Source: Rhizophagus irregularis
Taxonomy: Eukaryota > Glomeromycota > Glomeromycetes > Glomerales > Glomeraceae
DNA: 64,000 nucleotides
NCBI RefSeq assembly: GCF_026210795.1
Contig: NC_089443.1
Coordinates: forward strand, 620,001 to 684,000
Reading direction: 5' to 3'
In this document: positions 1 through 10,779 of the stretch, in pieces
How positions within the stretch are numbered: position 1 is the first letter of the stretch
How the letters are laid out: the number at the start of each line of letters is the position of its first letter
Program-made: the position numbers and the translations under genes
The notes under the pieces: model-generated
Databases searched by the model: none
Seen by the model: the letters and a program-made list of their open reading frames with translations, nothing else
Told to the model about the DNA's origin: nothing

Positions 1-1557
1 AGAAAATTTCGTTTCATGATGAAATAATCGATAAAATATTGAAGTATTTATTGTATATATATATTTTTAAATTTAATTCCATAATTAATTAAGAAAATTT
101 TTTTTTTTGCTTACAGTAGCAAATTGAAATGGTTTAGACAATAAAAGAATTTCTTATATATTATTTAATTCTTGTTATATTAATATTCAAATAAATACGT
201 AAAGATATTCAGTATCATTAATTATATATAAAGGAATAAAAGAAATATATTAAATATGGTATTTATTTATCATGATTAGAATCAATTTACTTACTGGTCA
301 TTTAGAGTGAATTAGCATAATTTTAAAGGTTAAATTCCTTAACTCCATCTTGCTAGATTACTATATATTGGACTTTCAAACTATATTTTTAACTTAGTTT
401 CTATTTCAAAATAAGTGTATAAATTATAAATAGGCTTCTTCATTTATAGTTAAAGTAAATTATGCATGATATAAGTATAAATATGATCCAAAGTTTTCAT
501 TGTTAAATTTAATATTATAATTTCATCACCGAGATTAAGCAAATAAATTATTAAATTGCAATTTATAAAATATTAAATCTACATTCTTTAATAAAATAAC
601 AAAATACTGCTGCTATATTTACATTATGAATAATGTTGAACCGCCCGTTTAGATAATTTTTAATTTCTTAAATTGACCATTCCGAGTTCCCGATAGAAGA
701 AAATATTTATTATCTCACGAATTAATATAAAATTTAATAATTCTATATTTGTTCTGTAAAAATTTAATTTATATTATTATTATGTAAGTTAAATCAGATG
801 AAAACAATATTATATATTGTTAAAAGTAAAATAGTTAGTTTTACCCTTATTTCGTCCTTTTTTATTATTATTCCATTAAATATTATATTAAAATAAGTTT
901 ATATGTATTCTTCAACCATAAAATTTGTATAACGCTTACTTACCTACGAGACAATAGAAAAATTTCAATTAATTATATAACAAATGGAATTTTCACTGTT
1001 TAACTTTACCTTTTATTGGTTTATTACTGTCTAAGACTTATTATTATATGTGTTTAAAAAAAAAAATATTATATGTAAAAAAAATTTTATATACTATACA
1101 TTATTTGATCGTAAATAGGCAAATCCTCGGTATCTGAGTTTGACTTATTTAACACAGTTCATTTTTATAGTAAATTTTTGAGTGTTTTTTAAACCTGGTC
1201 AAATTATGGTGCCCATCACTGGTGCAAATCGTAATAGATTTAAATGGAACCCAGAAAATTTTCATATAAATAAGGTTTAGCAAAAAAAAATTACTATTAG
1301 CCTCTTTCAGGGCCGGAATTATAATAATTCCAGCCGAAAAAATTCCTGTCAAAAATTATCACAACGATCTACATGATACCTTTACATATTTACATGAGAC
1401 TTTTCCGATTTTGATAGACAAAAAAAAATTATTACGCCTAATTATTACAGTTACACTAAACGAATTGTGCGACAAATATCGGGTAATCACCATTCCGAAA
1501 ATTAATAAATTCAGTCCTATCGACTATCGTGATACGCAAATACCTTCACTTACAAAT
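1..1557. other. Gene-free stretch, F-box 3' flank copy and F-box promoter
   Basis: No convincing coding sequence. Bases 1-60 resemble about 11310-11370, and 80-140 (T-run, TTACAG, then AAATTGAAATGGTTTA) resemble about 12000-12040. The latter lie downstream of the second F-box gene, so the window probably opens in the 3' flank of another F-box paralogue. The last ~110 bp before the first F-box start (ATTGTGCGACAAATATCGG, then GTGATACGCAAATA) are conserved before the second F-box gene at 9128-9225, so they are probably shared promoter or 5' UTR. Bases 1309-1375 (TTCAGGGCCGGAATTATAAT ... GATCTACATGAT) resemble part of the MITE at 40690-40902. Confidence 0.5.
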
Positions 1558-3114
1558 ATGTCATGCTCAAGAATATTTTCAGGAGATTTGCCTGAATTAA
1601 TGAATGATATTATAAAATATTTACAGAATGATTTTTCAACATTACATTCATGTATTTTAGTTAATAGATCATGGTGTCGTTTAACAATTCCATTACTATG
1701 GGAAAATCCATTTTCTATTCCTACAAAAAATTATAATTTTATTGAAATTTACTTAAATAATTTAAATAATAAATCAAAATTAAAATTAAATAAATATAAA
1801 ATTAATAATAATTTATTACCTTCGAATACACTTTTTAACTATCCCAGTTTTATAAAGTATTTGAATACGGGGAGTATTAGTTTTTCTATTGAAAAGTGGT
1901 TTAAAACTTTAAAACCTGAAAGTAGATATTTTTTACAAGAGTCAAATACATTTTTAGAAGTTAAATTTAAAGGCTTAATTTGGATGTTACTACTTAAATT
2001 GTTTATTGAGAATGAAGAAAATTTATATAATTTTGACATTGAAATCACCGATGATTCTAATATCTATTTTGAAGATTTTCTCGAATTAATGTTACAAAAT
2101 CCAAATTTTATTAACAATATTAGAAATTTTAAACTTTATATTGAGATTAATTCTTTATTTATCAATTGTAGAAATATGTCAATTAAAAATCGTATATCAC
2201 AAATGATTGATTCACATCAAAATCTTAAAAAAATTGTATTAGGTTATAAAAGTTTTCCTTTTTATCAATCATTATTATTATCAAATAATTGTTCAAATTC
2301 TTTAAACACAATCATATTTTATAACATCAATTTTTGTGATATAATCAATTTAGATAAAGTATTTGATCAATTAAATGTTTTAAAATCTGTTCATATAGTT
2401 TATTGTTCTTCTTTAGATAATGATTTTATTCAACAAATTATTAATTTAACTAAACCATTTAAACTTAAATCTTTATTTATAAGAGAGATATTAAAAATTA
2501 AATCATTGGAATTATTATTACAAAAATCTGGTGGTTATTTAGAAAATATTGGATATAACTTTGAGTGTGATAATGGTTTATTTAAACAAAAATTTTTAGA
2601 ATTAATTATAAAATATTGTAAAAATATTAAATTTTTTGAATTACAAGAAACTGATAATCAAATCATTTATTTAGCATTGGATTTAATTGAAAATATAAGA
2701 CAAAATATTAATTATCTTTCTATTGATATATATGGATCAAGTGATAACTGTGATTCATTTATATTAAGAAATTTAGGTCAAAAACTTCCACTTAAATTAG
2801 AATATTTATGCTTGAATCTTAATATTAATACAAATGATTTTGAAATATTCTTAAAAAATTCTCAGAATACTTTTATTAACAAGTTGTTAATCAATAATTT
2901 AAAAGCTGAAAATATTTTATCTTGTATAAAAGAAAATATCATGAAAAAGAAAAGAGTCAAATATTTAGCTATTATGAATTCTTTTGATTATATAGATTTG
3001 TTTTCATTGAAAGATGTAGTCAAGGAATTTGAGTTTTATAATATTATAATTCAAAAATATGATGATTTGATTATTTATGCGGATAGTGTAAACTTTGTAA
3101 AAGAATTGGATTAG
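1558..3114 (+). CDS. F-box protein with LRR-like C-terminal region
   Basis: A 518-residue protein in one exon. The N-terminus is an F-box (about residues 5-48): LPELMNDIIKYLQNDFSTLH, then the ILVNRSWCRLTIPLLWENPF tail typical of Glomeromycotina F-box proteins. The rest is leucine/isoleucine/asparagine-rich with irregular LRR-like periods (for example LKLEYLCLNLNINTNDFEIF). The reading frame is open upstream of the ATG, but I chose MSCSRIFSGDLPEL because the paralogue at 9226 starts at the same point and sequence before it is conserved as non-coding. F-box proteins normally recruit substrates to SCF ubiquitin ligases; the substrate cannot be inferred. It belongs to a lineage-expanded family, and its copy lies 6 kb downstream. 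Confidence 0.88.
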   Translation: MSCSRIFSGDLPELMNDIIKYLQNDFSTLHSCILVNRSWCRLTIPLLWENPFSIPTKNYNFIEIYLNNLNNKSKLKLNKYKINNNLLPSNTLFNYPSFIKYLNTGSISFSIEKWFKTLKPESRYFLQESNTFLEVKFKGLIWMLLLKLFIENEENLYNFDIEITDDSNIYFEDFLELMLQNPNFINNIRNFKLYIEINSLFINCRNMSIKNRISQMIDSHQNLKKIVLGYKSFPFYQSLLLSNNCSNSLNTIIFYNINFCDIINLDKVFDQLNVLKSVHIVYCSSLDNDFIQQIINLTKPFKLKSLFIREILKIKSLELLLQKSGGYLENIGYNFECDNGLFKQKFLELIIKYCKNIKFFELQETDNQIIYLALDLIENIRQNINYLSIDIYGSSDNCDSFILRNLGQKLPLKLEYLCLNLNINTNDFEIFLKNSQNTFINKLLINNLKAENILSCIKENIMKKKRVKYLAIMNSFDYIDLFSLKDVVKEFEFYNIIIQKYDDLIIYADSVNFVKELD

Positions 3115-3744
3115 GATATCTAATAATACTAACAAATTGATAAATATATTAATATTATTGTTATAAATTATCTTTATTATTCAATAAATCTTTATGAAAC
3201 ATTCAATATTATAAGAAAATGAACTGATAAATAAATTAATTCTCTTTTGGTTGATGTCACATGATCAGACAACATTAATATACAGATTAGGGTTCGTGGC
3301 AATTCATTCTATTTTGTTCAATACTTTTAGTTCCGAATCAGTTCTGATAGAAGCGGGTCTGTTCAATGCGATATATCTTATGAATTAAAGTAAAATTTAA
3401 TAATTCAACGTTTCTAAATTTTGAAAATTTTACAAATAAAATTTTTTATAGGGTATTATACCGAAAATTTTCTAATTACGATCAATTCATGTATGTAAGT
3501 TTGATTTAAATGTTTCTATTGTCTCGTAGCATCATAAGTAATAAGCAGGCGTTATAAATTTTATGGTCGAAATTTATATAAACTTAGCTTAATACTGTAT
3601 AATATTTAATGGGGTAAAAAAAAAAAATATACTACTTATAACGAAAAGGACGAGATAAGGTTAAATATAACATAAATTAGAGCTTTATTTATTATCACTT
3701 TTAATATTACGTAGTTTTGTTGTTATTTTAGAAAGAAATGGAAG

Positions 3745-3900
3745 CAGCTTTATGAGGTGATATTTTTGTAAAAATGAGCTTTTCACGGATCTATTCATGG
3801 AAAATGTAAATAATTCGATAAATTCCGTGATATAAGGTTATTAATTCTGGAAATGAGCCTTTTACGGAAAAAAGATGGAATATCGACTTTTTTTACAGGG
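3745..3900. repeat. Truncated CCCTGTAAAAAA-family MITE
   Basis: The right end reads TTTTTTTACAGGG at 3888-3900, the terminus of the MITEs at 15439 and 16164. The interior (TTCCGTGATATAAGGTTATTAATTC, shown only in part here as a motif class) has the same TTCACGGA/TTCCGTGA words as the 16164 element. No matching left terminus is visible, so it looks truncated. A separate TTTTTTATAGGG terminus lies at about 3440-3452. Confidence 0.45.
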
Positions 3901-4047
3901 ATATTTTAGTGTTTTAAGTTTAACTGGTTAAACTATAATTTCGACCGGAATTAAGTGGTGATCATTGCCAGTATAAATCATGATCTATTCAACTAAATCC
4001 GCAGAATGCATGTGAAAATTTTGGCGCTGCTAGAATTTGCCTAATCC

Positions 4048-4123
4048 TTTGTCATAATCATAAATCATTTGGAATTTGTCATTTGGTCATTTGCGATGCC
4101 AAATGATTATGATTATGACAAAT
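4048..4123. repeat. Imperfect palindrome near transposon left end
   Basis: Arms 4048-4072 (TTTGTCATAATCATAAATCA...) and 4099-4123 (...TGATTATGATTATGACAAA) are reverse complements except for about one base. The loop carries TTTGTCATTTGGTCATTT. It probably belongs to the subterminal transposase-binding region of the enclosing element. Confidence 0.7.
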
Positions 4124-4336
4124 GACTTGTCATTTGCTCATTTGTCATTATAATACTGAAAGATTACTGGACAATTCCTAATTGCGGAATCACGTGATTT
4201 GTAAAAAAATATTAATTCGTGATCCGTGTAACGATCGGAGCATGTGATCAAAATTTAATAATAAATCGCGGGGTTAATAAAACATAGCAAAAATAAAATT
4301 TTTTCAAATCTCCGTTTCTTTACTAATTAACTTTTT

Positions 4337-7300
4337 ATGTCTTCCACAAAACTAACAATACAACTTCTTGCTAGTGGTAGTCTAGTTTCAAGACTTCATT
4401 ATGGCATATATGCGGTAAACTGGTGGACTTTTATTGATAAAAAAATGCCCAATGAAGAGAAACAAATATGTATACCGCTAAGGCTAAACATGAGAGTCCA
4501 GTCAGAACTTAATAAAACCAAATTTATTGTTCGTATTGTTAGTGCAGAAGATGGTATTAAACCAGGTTATGTCTGTGAATCTGACGTAGCTGCAAAAGTT
4601 TATCTATCTGCTTCAGAAGCTATAAATAAAACCTACAACAACCTTTTCAATAACAAAACACGATATCCAGGACCTTCCATTTTAGGGTTTGATAACGAAA
4701 CTATTATTCAAGAACTATTATCCGATGTTTTGTTTTTTCCTTTCAAAATAATGGTCGACAAACTTTCTATTTTAGTTATAAAATTTGGTGATTCAAAAAA
4801 AAAATATGGTTGGGTATCAATCAAGTTTTATGTACAAATACAAGGAAAAGCAAAGTCTTTTTTTACAAAAAATTGAAAGTAAAAATTATTGTATAGAGGT
4901 ATTTCAAAAGAAAGAAAGAATCGCATATTACATTGATATTTCACCAACTGAAGTTTGGAAGAAAACGGGAATACTGAAAAATTATAATGGCAATGTTTTA
5001 TTTGGAATCGAGCATCCCATTACGATCAATGTTTTGAAAAATTATGAAAAATTACCAATATGTAGCGTGAATGAATGGGATAATATTGAAATAATAACCC
5101 AAGCATTCGAACAGCATCTAAAACGTAGAACTATTGCTGATCTTAATTGGCATAAGTTTTTTATTGAGTGGAAAGAGCAAGAGTCAAGTATTATAGAATT
5201 TATGACGCATCTTAAACCACTATATCCACCAAACTATGAATTTACTGATCGGGAATTACGCGCTTGGAGAAAGATGATGAAAAGCGTAGGCTGTACAAAT
5301 ATAACGCCCTATAAAAAGGAAGAGTCTAAGGTAAGTTTTTCAAATTAATCAATTGTATCTTTACAAAATTCAAATTTGATTAAAAACAAGTTGATCGTGT
5401 GGATTTTTACTAATAAAAATTTACTTTTCACTATAGCCTGAATTTTGGACTTGTGCTGTTGATCCCAGTAGTGATCACGCTGCACTTCTATACTTGTTTG
5501 ACAAGGGTTTATTAAATGGTGTTTATAAAAATGAACCTGAGTTTATAGAAAAAAACAATCAATTGAAAGTAATAATCGATAAATTCTGGAATTGTTTTAA
5601 AGAAGCGATTGGAGTTAATAAATGCGGACTGGATGGAAAGCAACGGATTCTTTCTATTATTACAGAAACTTTTGGATTTAGAGAAATACAAAAAAAATTG
5701 CAGGTAAATTTCGAATATAATGTTGTTATTTCATTTTTTTTCATAAATAAAATAAACTTACTGCAATTTCTTTTAGATTTCTAATGATTTAATTAGTACT
5801 GCAAAGAAATATAGTCGCGTAAATGGTCCAGGATGTCCTGCAAAAATTAAACCGGTTGTAACACGAAACTATATTTCTGAAATAAAAGACAAAGAATTCG
5901 AGAGCTTTTTTTCTGATAAAGATAATGTCACAATGAGTTCTTATCGTGTTGATCCAAAAACCAGCCTGCCGTTACTATATCTAAAAGATAGTAAAGAAAC
6001 CCTTTGGCAAAAATTCGAAGCAGCTTATCCTGATGGAATAAAGAGGACTTCTTTTATGGCACGCTTATCTAGTGGTCGTTATGTTTATCGAAAAGACTTG
6101 GGTGGATTATGTAATATATGTAATGAATACTGTTACGAAGTGTTTGATACGTTAATTAATTTGGTACGACTACATGTAAAAAAGGAATCACGGGTATAAC
6201 AACTAGAATAAAAATTTTTGTTTAATGAGTTTATTATAAAAAAAATTGAAAAAATAATTTTTTAAAAAACATATACTCTAATTAAATTTTTTTAAATCAC
6301 AAAAATTTCAAGAATACATTGGTAAATAAACTTGAGGAATTACGCCACCATCTAAGACGAGGCTTCGAAAATGAGCTTATTGTAAATGAAGATGGCACAG
6401 TATCACATACTGATATAATTAACCACTGCTTATTATACGCGTTTGGAGAATGTATTCAAGAACATAAGTCTCGTTGTGCCATGTGTGATCAACTGTTCGT
6501 GCTTATTGACCATTTAACTGTGGTACTTCCAGAAGATTTTCAACCTACAATTGAAGAATCACGAAATAAAATTTATTATTTTCTAGCTCACCAAGCAAGA
6601 AAAGTTTATTTAAACAATCAATTTAAAGCAAAGCTTTCAGAGCTTGACGATGATGGCGCAATCTTAGTATGTGATTACAAAATGAGAATCTTACCAAAAA
6701 GTGCTCGTGAAACTAAGGAGCAGTTCTTTGGAAAACGTGGGTGGACACTTCATACAATTTTGGTGTTTACAAAACGTGATGCCTTGCAACTAGACGTACA
6801 AGCATTTGATCACTGGTCTACCGATACCAAACAAGATGCTTGGTTTACGGCATCATCCTTTGATGCTGTTTTCGAAACGTTAGATCCAAAACCTAAGTGG
6901 ATCAAAATTTTCTCTGATAATGGTGGCCATTATCACAATTCGGAATTAATGGCCATTGTTGCAAATTGGAATCAATGGTACAACATCGATGTCCGTGGAT
7001 GGCACTTTTTTGAACCTGGAGAGGCGAAATCTAGTGTTGATTCACATCACGCACAGGTAAGTTATGATTTCATTTGTTGACGGATGAAAATATTGAATTC
7101 GTACCACAAACTATTATAATAACTGTGTGTAATTATTCCCTTTTTAGATAGCTCATTCCATCAAGAGATATGTAAGAGTTGGGTATAACTTAGATAATGG
7201 TGAGAAAATAGAGGACGCTATAAAGAATCTGGGCGGAACTTCCGTTGCTCATCTGGAACCAAAACGAAATCATGTGCCTGTTAAAACTATATCTGGCATT

Positions 7301-8088
7301 ACCAAATTATCATATTTTGAATGGCCAAATGAAGGTTCATTCATCGGTTATATTCAAGCTCAGACCTTACCGCAAATAGGTGAATGGTTACGTTATTCTC
7401 CAACTGATGTCTCAAAGTTAATCAAAGAACCTTTGCACAAGCCAACTCCCGATATTTCTACTCATACCAAACCAGTTTTACCATGGAGTTTTCCTATAAT
7501 TCGAATTAAAGGTATGTCATAAATGATGAATATTTTAGTTCAAAGGTTATAAATGATAAATGATTTTTTTTTACAGATAAAGTAAATAGAAATACTTTGG
7601 AAACTGAAAGTAATGATCAAGCCTGTTCTCTAGGTAGGTACAGTACGTTGCGCTACATTTTTTCACACAAAATATAGTTTAGAATTATCGCTGGAACGTC
7701 CATTTTTGTAGATATAAGTGATAAATTTCAGTTAGAAAAAGGATGGGCGCTCAAGAGTAACCAGAAATATGGTCAACGGGGTAGTGGAAAGCGTATAACA
7801 ATAACCGTAAAAGCTTATTTGGAAGGGTTTTTTTTGGCAGGGAATGTGAATAAAACAGATCGAATGTCTGCAAAAGATATGGTTACAGAGCTAAAAAAAT
7901 TAGCAGAAGAAGGTGAAATTCAAAATGACGAGGTGCCAGAAATAAAAACAATTGAAGGATGGATAACAAGATATTCGGCAAGCTTGCGCAAAGAATCAGC
8001 AGAGCAAAGAGTAATAAGTGAAACTAATAAAAGACTTGAAAAAGAAGATAGTAATAATAAAAGTAGTCATAAGCGGCAGAAAAGATAA
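4337..8088 (+). CDS. Seven-exon transposase-like protein, probably DDE type
   Basis: Exons 4337-5330, 5437-5703, 5777-6193, 6313-7056, 7148-7511, 7577-7633 and 7736-8088. Phases agree throughout, giving about 1,064 residues after one frameshift. The frameshift lies at 4855-4876, in a T7/A6 homopolymer area, where the first frame stops (FFTKN) and the next continues (KIESKNY). Exon 4 holds candidate acidic residues in ILVCDYKMRILPKSA, KIFSDNGGHYHNSEL and HFFEPGEAKSSVDSHHA, a D-D-E pattern. Cys pairs occur in exons 3-4 (CNICNEYC; CAMCDQL). The tail is lysine-rich and may be nuclear. I do not recognise the superfamily. The short intron before 7736 uses an acceptor reading CAGTTAG. The single lesion could be an assembly error or early decay. 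Confidence 0.7.
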
Positions 8089-9225
8089 TAATTCTGTAAT
8101 AAAAATTAATAAAATTTTGAATTTCACTTTATTTTAACATACTCAAATCTCCGTTTCCGCCATATAAAAGTTTTTAAATAGAAAACGTAAGAGACTTACA
8201 AACGAATAAATTAAAACTTTCAGATTCAATTTATCGTTTCGTCAAACCTTTTTTTTTTCAATTATATAATATTTTGTGCAATATATGTCACGTGAATACT
8301 GCGCATTAGAGATTATTTATATGATGATCGCCCCAAATTTATCATATAAATCTGCTCCGATTGATCGGCGAATTAGCAATTAAGCGAACAATTCTTTAAT
8401 TTTGCATAACTATTATATATATAATATCATTAGGTTGATTTAAATTTGTTGTTACAGTATTATTCTTCACCACTCCATACAAATTTAGAAACAAGCAAAT
8501 AAAAAAATTACATTTAAATGTCAAATTTAAAAGCAATTTCAGCTAAATAATCCAAATTTTGACTTGTATTTTGCATTTTCTATATAGCATAATTTTTTTA
8601 ATTTTAGTTTATAATTATACTTAGTTTTCATTATATAATTGATTGCATAATTTATTTACTTTAAATTATAATGCAAAAATAAATCAAGTAATGTGAAAAT
8701 AAATGAAATTATATGGATAATTTTTGATTCAAGATTGCTAATTATGCAGAAATGTTAGAACTTACTCATTTGGCTGGTCAGTAAATTTGAGTTAAATTAG
8801 TAAATTATTTAATTTTCTTTCATTAAATATAAAATTATAAATCACGTGATATAAAATCTTTTGCCACTATGAAAAAATTTTTTGTTACATAGATAAAACA
8901 AGATTTTTTTTTTATATTTTGTTTCTTTACTTTATGTTAAACAAGATTATCGATAAAAACTTTTGACTCAAATGACTCACATTTGAATTTCAAATGACAA
9001 ATGACTTGTCATTTAATTCATTTGTCATTTCAAGTCATTTGCCGAAACACTGTGCTAGATGGTTTTTATATAATATGCATTCTGCAGATCGGCGGATATG
9101 GATTTGATTGTTACGCTATTGAACATAAATTGTGCGACAATATCGGAATCCTGAAAAAAATAAATACAGTCGATATTGTGAATTTGTGATACACAAATAA
9201 CCTCTCTTTCTCTTACTTAAAAAAA

Positions 9226-10779
9226 ATGTCATGTTCAAAAATATTTTCAGGAGATTTGCCTGAATTAACATATGATATTATAAAATATTTTAAAAATGAT
9301 TTTTCAACATTACATTCATGTATTTTAGTCAACAGATTATGGTGTCGTTTAGCGATTCCATTATTATGGGAAAATCCATTTTCAATTTCTACAAAAAATT
9401 ATAATTTTATTGAATTTTACTTAAATAATTTAAATAATGATTTAAGATCAAAATTAAATGAATATAAAATTAATGATAATTTATTACCATCGAGTACACT
9501 TTTTAACTATCCCAGTTTTATAAAGTATTTGAATACGGGGAGTATTTTTTATTCTATTAGTAAGTGGTTTGATTCTTTAAAACCTGGAAGAAGATATTTT
9601 TTACTAGATTCGGATTCAGGTTCAGTACTTGAATTTAAAAAATTAATTAGTATGTTACTATTTAAATTGTTTATTGAGAATGAAGTGAATTTACATATTT
9701 TTGAAATTGAAGTTATTAATTATTTACCTTTTGATTTCTATCTTGATGATATTCTTGAATTAATATTACAAAATCAAAATTTTATCCATAATATTAAAAA
9801 TTTTAAACTTTATATTATGGTTGATTATTCAATTGATAATATTAAAATTAAATCGATTAATAATCGTATATCAGAAATGATTTCTAATTCACATCAAATT
9901 CTTAAAAGGGTTGTAAGGATTGTATTGAGTTATATAAGTTTTCCTATATATCAATCATTATTATTATCAAATAATTGTTCAAATTCTTTAAATACAATCA
10001 TATTTTATCACATCGATTTTCATGATATAATCAATTTAGATAAAGTATTTGAACAATTTAATGTTTTAGAATCTGTTCATATATTTAAATGTTTTTCTTT
10101 AAATAATTTTACTCAACAAATTATTAATTCAACTAAACCATTTAAACTAAAATCTTTTTTTTTAAGTGAGATGATAAAAATTGAATCATTAGAATTATTA
10201 TTACAAAAATCTTGTGATTATTTAGAGAATTTTTGGTATTTTTTTATGTATAATGATCATGATCTACAATTATTAGAATTAATTTTAAAATATTGCAAAA
10301 ATATCAAATTTCTTGATTTATATAATTTTAAAAATCAGTTCAATTATTTAGTTTTGGATTTAATTGAAGATATGAGACAAAAACTTAATTATCTTACTAT
10401 TGATATACATTATTTTACTGAACCCAATCCACTAAAATTAGAATATTTATGCTTGGAACTTAATATTTATACAAATGATTTTGAAATATTCTTGAAAAAT
10501 TCTCAGTATACTTTTATTAACAAGTTAGTAATCAAAAATACTAGTGGAGATCATGACAATATGTTATCCTGTATAAAAGAAAATATTATGAAAAAGAAAA
10601 GAGTCAAATATTTAGCTATTATGGATGCAGTCTTTGATGAATATAATACTATCTCTGAAAATATAGATTTGTTTTCATTGGAAAATGAAGTGAAGGAATT
10701 TGAGTTTTATAATATTATAGTTCGAGAATATATTGATCTGAAGTTTAATTTGACTGACATAAGTTTTGAAAAAATTTAA
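9226..10779 (+). CDS. F-box protein, paralogue of the gene at 1558
   Basis: A 517-residue single-exon F-box protein, similar along its whole length to the gene at 1558. The start MSCSKIFSGDLPELTYDIIK, the F-box tail WCRLAIPLLWENPFS and later blocks such as LLLSNNCSNSLNTIIFY and CIKENIMKKKRVKYLAIMD are shared. Differences are spread through the LRR-like part, with small insertions and deletions (for example around residues 155-220), as expected for recognition domains diverging after duplication. The ~100 bp before the ATG is also conserved. A 5-kb transposon begins about 170 bp upstream and separates the promoter from more distal F-box flank, which may have changed its expression. Confidence 0.88.
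   Translation: MSCSKIFSGDLPELTYDIIKYFKNDFSTLHSCILVNRLWCRLAIPLLWENPFSISTKNYNFIEFYLNNLNNDLRSKLNEYKINDNLLPSSTLFNYPSFIKYLNTGSIFYSISKWFDSLKPGRRYFLLDSDSGSVLEFKKLISMLLFKLFIENEVNLHIFEIEVINYLPFDFYLDDILELILQNQNFIHNIKNFKLYIMVDYSIDNIKIKSINNRISEMISNSHQILKRVVRIVLSYISFPIYQSLLLSNNCSNSLNTIIFYHIDFHDIINLDKVFEQFNVLESVHIFKCFSLNNFTQQIINSTKPFKLKSFFLSEMIKIESLELLLQKSCDYLENFWYFFMYNDHDLQLLELILKYCKNIKFLDLYNFKNQFNYLVLDLIEDMRQKLNYLTIDIHYFTEPNPLKLEYLCLELNIYTNDFEIFLKNSQYTFINKLVIKNTSGDHDNMLSCIKENIMKKKRVKYLAIMDAVFDEYNTISENIDLFSLENEVKEFEFYNIIVREYIDLKFNLTDISFEKI

Larger units (their letters stand above)
4035..9052 (+). mobile_element. 5-kb DNA transposon carrying a seven-exon gene
   Basis: Bounded by TGCTAGA on both sides (4028-4034 and 9053-9059), a 7-bp match that may be an 8-bp duplication with one change. 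Both subterminal zones are full of AAATGAC/GTCATTT words (4048-4157 and 8968-9045). The right end is GCCGAAACACTG. The left terminus lacks the mirror CAGTG and seems eroded. The element lies about 170 bp upstream of the second F-box start, inside a MITE and within promoter sequence shared by the F-box paralogues. AAATGAC words also mark the ends of the hAT at 58211-61429, but the encoded protein here is not a recognisable hAT transposase. Confidence 0.6.
3997..9099. repeat. Small palindromic MITE split by a 5-kb insertion
   Basis: The two halves are 3997-4034 and 9053-9099. Together, without the insertion, they form a hairpin-like element whose arms include CAGAATGCAT (left) and ATGCATTCTG (right). 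The right terminus TCTGCAGATCGGCGGATATG (9081-9100) is identical over 20 bp to the right end of the TIR transposon at 38892-43020, so this is probably a derivative of that family. The left arm has lost about 8 bp (ATCCG-CAGAATGCAT against ATCCGCCGATCTGCAGAAT). Confidence 0.5.

Noticed and set aside
1411-1557. Extended N-terminus of the first F-box ORF
   Set aside because: The open frame begins without ATG, and the same DNA before the paralogue at 9226 is conserved but has stops, so the ATG at 1558 is preferred.
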